Shown here piece by piece: positions 60,183 to 64,000 of a stretch of 64,000 nucleotides of DNA. The position numbers were made by a program, and so were the translations under genes. Positions within the stretch are counted from its first letter, which is position 1. Each line of letters opens with the position of its first letter. Below the pieces are notes generated by a model. The model did not search any database and was not told the origin of the DNA. It saw only the letters and a program-made list of their open reading frames with translations. This stretch comes from Lineus longissimus (taxonomy: Eukaryota > Nemertea > Pilidiophora > Heteronemertea > Lineidae): the NCBI RefSeq assembly GCF_910592395.1, contig NC_088311.1, positions 1,862,501 through 1,926,500 of the forward strand. Direction: 5' to 3'.

Positions 60183-63100
60183 TTTGTCGGCTATCTATTA
60201 AGAAATCTTTTATTTTTGTTAGTTGTTAGATGTTTCATCTTGCTGGAATATGACACACCGCCATAAGCTTTATGCTTATAACACTTTTCTCAGTACTATT
60301 TTGGTTCTATCTTTGGTCCCTAGGTGGCAGCACCTTATGTTATGCTGTGAGTCATTAAGACCATAAAACCAAGCTTCTAGTTGTGACGCAGGCCCTAGAT
60401 TATTCTAGATGGCAGTTCACAAGTGAAGGATGTGAACAGCTTTAGATAATGAAATGGGTTATCAAGTAATGCTTGGTCTTTAAGACATCGGGATCTGGAA
60501 AGTTGAAGGTGACAAGGCTTCAGATGCCATATCCTTATAGGTTGCATGATTGTGGTCCAAGTATATTGATAAGGCAAACCTGGCCTGATGCTCAACATGA
60601 ATGTGACCAGAACCGATGTTATCCCGGATATTGGGAGGTTCCCTTGAGAAGTCAACAGCAGATGGAGAACAACTAATCTTAATCACTCGCTACAAAGTTG
60701 TTGATCACCTGATTGAGTTCAATCAAATCCCCTGACAACAGCTGGTTGCAGAATCTGTGGCAGGTATTGTCTTGAAGTTCCAGGGTACCAGTATTTCTAC
60801 CACAAACACTTCAGGAGAGGTATCTACAATTCATATTTGATAGGCCTACATACACCAATGACACTAACGGTTTAATCATCTTTCGAGAATCTACTCCCAT
60901 CAGCATCAGTAAAAGGGTTATTCTTAACACTGACAGTACTCTGAATTTCATATTGATTTAACTATTTATTGGCTATTTATAATACGTGATCACCTTTACT
61001 CCAGGCACCACCCAGGAATGAGTCATCGCAGCGACAGATTGATATCAAATCACGCCATCCACATCCAGGATATTGTTGTCTGTAGGCATTTGTCTGAATA
61101 TGGGGTTAATGATGTTTAGTTACGAAGTTCCTTCCTGGTCAGTCCTGGTCAGATTGGCAAATCACAAGCTGCCGATAGGTTGCAGCTTTTAACTGTGCTG
61201 TACATGTACTCGTAGTCATTGAGTCGTTATCTTATACTCAACTTATAGAGGGTCATTGGGATTTCCGTGCCTTAAAGGACTCGGGGAGTGTGAGGGGGTT
61301 GGGGCCAAATGTTCAGCTACCTATGGGGACAGTCTCTCAAGGGCGACTCCTTCATCGTGGCATGCATGACCTTTGCTGGTGGACACTATTTGTCATAGTC
61401 ACCAGACGAAAAGGTACAAGCAACAGGCCATCTGGATTGATGGATTTGATATGTTGATAACAATGATGGAGGTGGACGAGTGGAGTGAGTTCATACATCA
61501 TCCACAGGAAGGAAAAGAAAGACAACAAAATTTCATTTCAATGAGCAAATGTACAAACTGTTTATTTCTTCCTTAGCACCCCGCTGCTTTGAATTGACTC
61601 AACTTTCTCAAACACTACTGAATCGTAACTATACAAAAGATAATAAAGAATCATACTCAAAGTACAAAAATTGAAAAATACGAACGCAATACCAAATCAT
61701 CCGCCCCTAATTGTCTATCTATTTCATGGTTAATGAAGCTGACAACAAAACACATTGGTTTTCATCTGAATCACAGAAACAGAGTGTACTTTTTCTTTGT
61801 AGGTTTGATCAAAAAGTTAGAGCATTGTATTTTGAGCAGTGGAATTAAATCAACCATTGCATTTCACAAAAGAGCCACATGAATTTTCAATGGACACGAG
61901 TCTGACAACAGAACTATTCAAATACCCTCACCCAAAACAAGACAAAAGCCAATGCAATTATAAATTTCCGAACCCTCTTCATTACTGTTTTAAGAGAAAA
62001 TAACTCATTTTGTTTACTGACATTCAAAGCAATCAGTTAAGTATTTTGTACATACTCATTTATGAGGGTCCGATGGAAAATGTTTATAGGGGTCTCCACA
62101 TACAGTGAATATTTTTCAATACAGGTACTCCATTGACCATCCCTAAAGTAATAGGGACACCGTGTCAGACACCCTTTTGAACTTTCATCATGTGATTATG
62201 CTAATGTACCTGAATTATTATTTACAAATTTACAATTGAACCATGATGAATGGATCTCAATCTAAATTTCAAACATAATGAGATTCAATGAGGTTAATGC
62301 GGCATAGAATAATAAATAAAATATGAAATAAGTCATACAATGTTGAAAGTCAGCATACTTCATCAGCCAGCATGTCAAGCTGCATTGCACAACATGTGGT
62401 GGGTTTACGCATGGCTAGGACACATATATACTTCTGTGACACTCCCTGATCGTCAAGAATAAATGAAATGGTGGGCCATACTCCACATCATCAGCAAGAC
62501 GGGAACACAAAATGAAAGTGGCTGACTTAAACCATGTATGACAACAAACCTTAGTTTCTTACATTATACAGCAATCATGTCAACAATTCTGAATCTTCAC
62601 TGAGTGATTACGAAAAACTAGGTCAATCAGTTCTGGTTGAAAGCATGGTCCTTCATCTGAAATTTTCACCTACTTCTCAAGGGCACCACACCCGATGACC
62701 GAATTGTGACACTGGGACTACTGGTTTAAACCTGGACCTGTGAACCTGATTGGTGTGAACTGTGATTGCGCTGACTGATATCAATTGATTGGACAGAGCC
62801 TCGTCGAAGATGCACTAACAAGCTTCTCTCTTAGTGATACCTCACGGGAATGGATTAAAACTAACACAACAGTCCCCATGACAACTGATGACTAGCACAT
62901 GGACATTCTACAAACAATGAAACATTGAGCAATCTGACAACACTGGAAAGCAGTGTTTCTTGCCCCCAACCAGGACCAAATAAGGTACATGTCATTCCAA
63001 TGTTCTTGGTCTGGATTGGGGATCAAAACACTTTACAGCATGAAACTGAACTTGTACAATTAATTTTGACAAAACAACTTGGCCTTTCGAGAACTTTTCC

Positions 63101-64000
63101 CAATTTTTGTCAAATAATACTTTAAAATTATCATTGGGAAATAGTAAACATACATTTCCATTTCAATATACTGTAATGACATGGATGAGAGGATGAGAAT
63201 GAATGCAGTCTACAATTCATGACTACGTAATGTGTCAGAATAAGTAACACCATTTTACAAAATAGGGCTGTTAAAACAGCCAGATGCTCTTTTCATCACA
63301 AGGCATCTGGTAGTTTTTCCAACTAATTTTTTGAATATGCATTTTTAGTAACTATTGTATTATTTATAGCGAAAAACTGCCAAGTTGGCCTACAAAAATG
63401 TGTAATTTTCAAATAAAAATTTATCAAATACAGTGGTATAAAGATTATTGATTGCAAATAAATGCATCTCGTGATAATCCAAGAGTTTTGATTGCTTTAT
63501 AATGGTAATTGGTGAAGCTGACACAGCACCTGACAGTAAACCTTGGCAATCACCTACTGGGCATACTGCCAAGGCACAGATAGGCCGGAGTACTCTAGGC
63601 AATTCTCCATAACTCATATGACTTGCAGTCACATGTTTCAAACTATTACTTCCAACCACATTTAGTCATTTCGACTGACAAATGGCCAAAGTTCGACTTT
63701 GACCATGATGCTTTTTTTACTAAAATACTGAAAAGGTTTAGATCAGAGAGTGCCTTTCCTGAAAAGTTCACAATACACAAGCTTACACACTGGTATTCAG
63801 TCGAGAATTGAGCAAGGGTATTTACAGGTGGAGGTTCTCTCTTCCAGAAAAAGGTTTTTCTGAACACTTTAACGTAAGATGGAATGTCATTTTAAACATG
63901 CAGACAGAATGTTGCTTCTTAAGGAAATAATCGTAGCATAAGTTGTCAAAGAAATAACTGTTTTACAGTTGAATGTTTCCTTTGATGCTGGTGATCCACC
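60183..64000. other. no supported gene
   Basis: AT-rich sequence without recognisable exons or RNA genes. The composition and several minus-strand AATAAA candidates (for example tttatt at 61560) would fit a long 3' UTR of a minus-strand gene beyond the right edge, but this is only an inference. Confidence 0.35.

Overview
This is a gene-sparse, intron-rich animal nuclear window. It has spliced genes with GT-AG introns, a nuclear tRNA-Gln, a tRNA-derived SINE, the 3' end of an L2/CR1-type LINE, several MITEs, minisatellites and AATAAA signals. The gene families and the repeat content fit a non-vertebrate, probably marine, bilaterian (lophotrochozoan, ambulacrarian or cephalochordate). I cannot place it to phylum from the sequence alone.

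Layout, left to right. (1) 85-486, minus: the first coding exon of an ionotropic glutamate/ANF-receptor-type protein that runs off the left edge. (2) 1885-1956, minus: tRNA-Gln(UUG). (3) 2968-16795, plus: a beta-1,4-galactosyltransferase (B4GALT). Its 9.8 kb first intron holds a 2.55 kb tandem duplication and MITEs. Its catalytic domain has tandem, phase-matched alternative exons. (4) 20910-32008, plus: a type I membrane protein with two CUB domains, sushi domains, a Thr-rich stalk, one membrane segment and an NPxY/NPxF tail. Intron 1 contains a foldback-type transposon nested in older repeats. (5) 32339-33415: a SINE and a LINE fragment in opposite orientation with similar 3' tails. (6) 33496-35732, minus: a small Shisa/CYYR1-like Cys-rich membrane protein with a PPxY motif. 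(7) 36709-47548, plus: a second CUB/sushi membrane receptor with about 16 sushi domains, six of them in one uninterrupted exon. The last exon of its second CUB domain is broken by a 196 bp MITE. (8) 49360-53800, minus: an ATG4C/D-type autophagy protease with an unusually long N-terminus. (9) 54888-59776, plus: RAD17, the checkpoint clamp loader, head-to-head with ATG4. (10) From about 60180 to the end I see no supported gene.

The two CUB/sushi genes are probably related receptors: both have a phase-1 signal exon, CUB then sushi domains, one membrane pass and an NPxF/NPxY-type tail. The B4GALT acts in the Golgi, ATG4 in autophagy, and RAD17 in the DNA-damage checkpoint. I see no operon-like functional link apart from the ATG4/RAD17 shared promoter region.

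The most unusual signals are: (a) duplicated, length-compatible exons that would swap the metal-binding/acceptor segment of the galactosyltransferase; (b) a clean MITE insertion in a coding exon whose removal restores the CUB reading frame and whose skipping also keeps frame; (c) exon-level birth and decay of sushi domains; (d) a 1.67 kb foldback element with tandem-repeat inverted arms and a 7 bp target duplication. Exon coordinates were read by eye from splice consensus, phase and family similarity. The summed coding lengths of all five complete genes divide by three.
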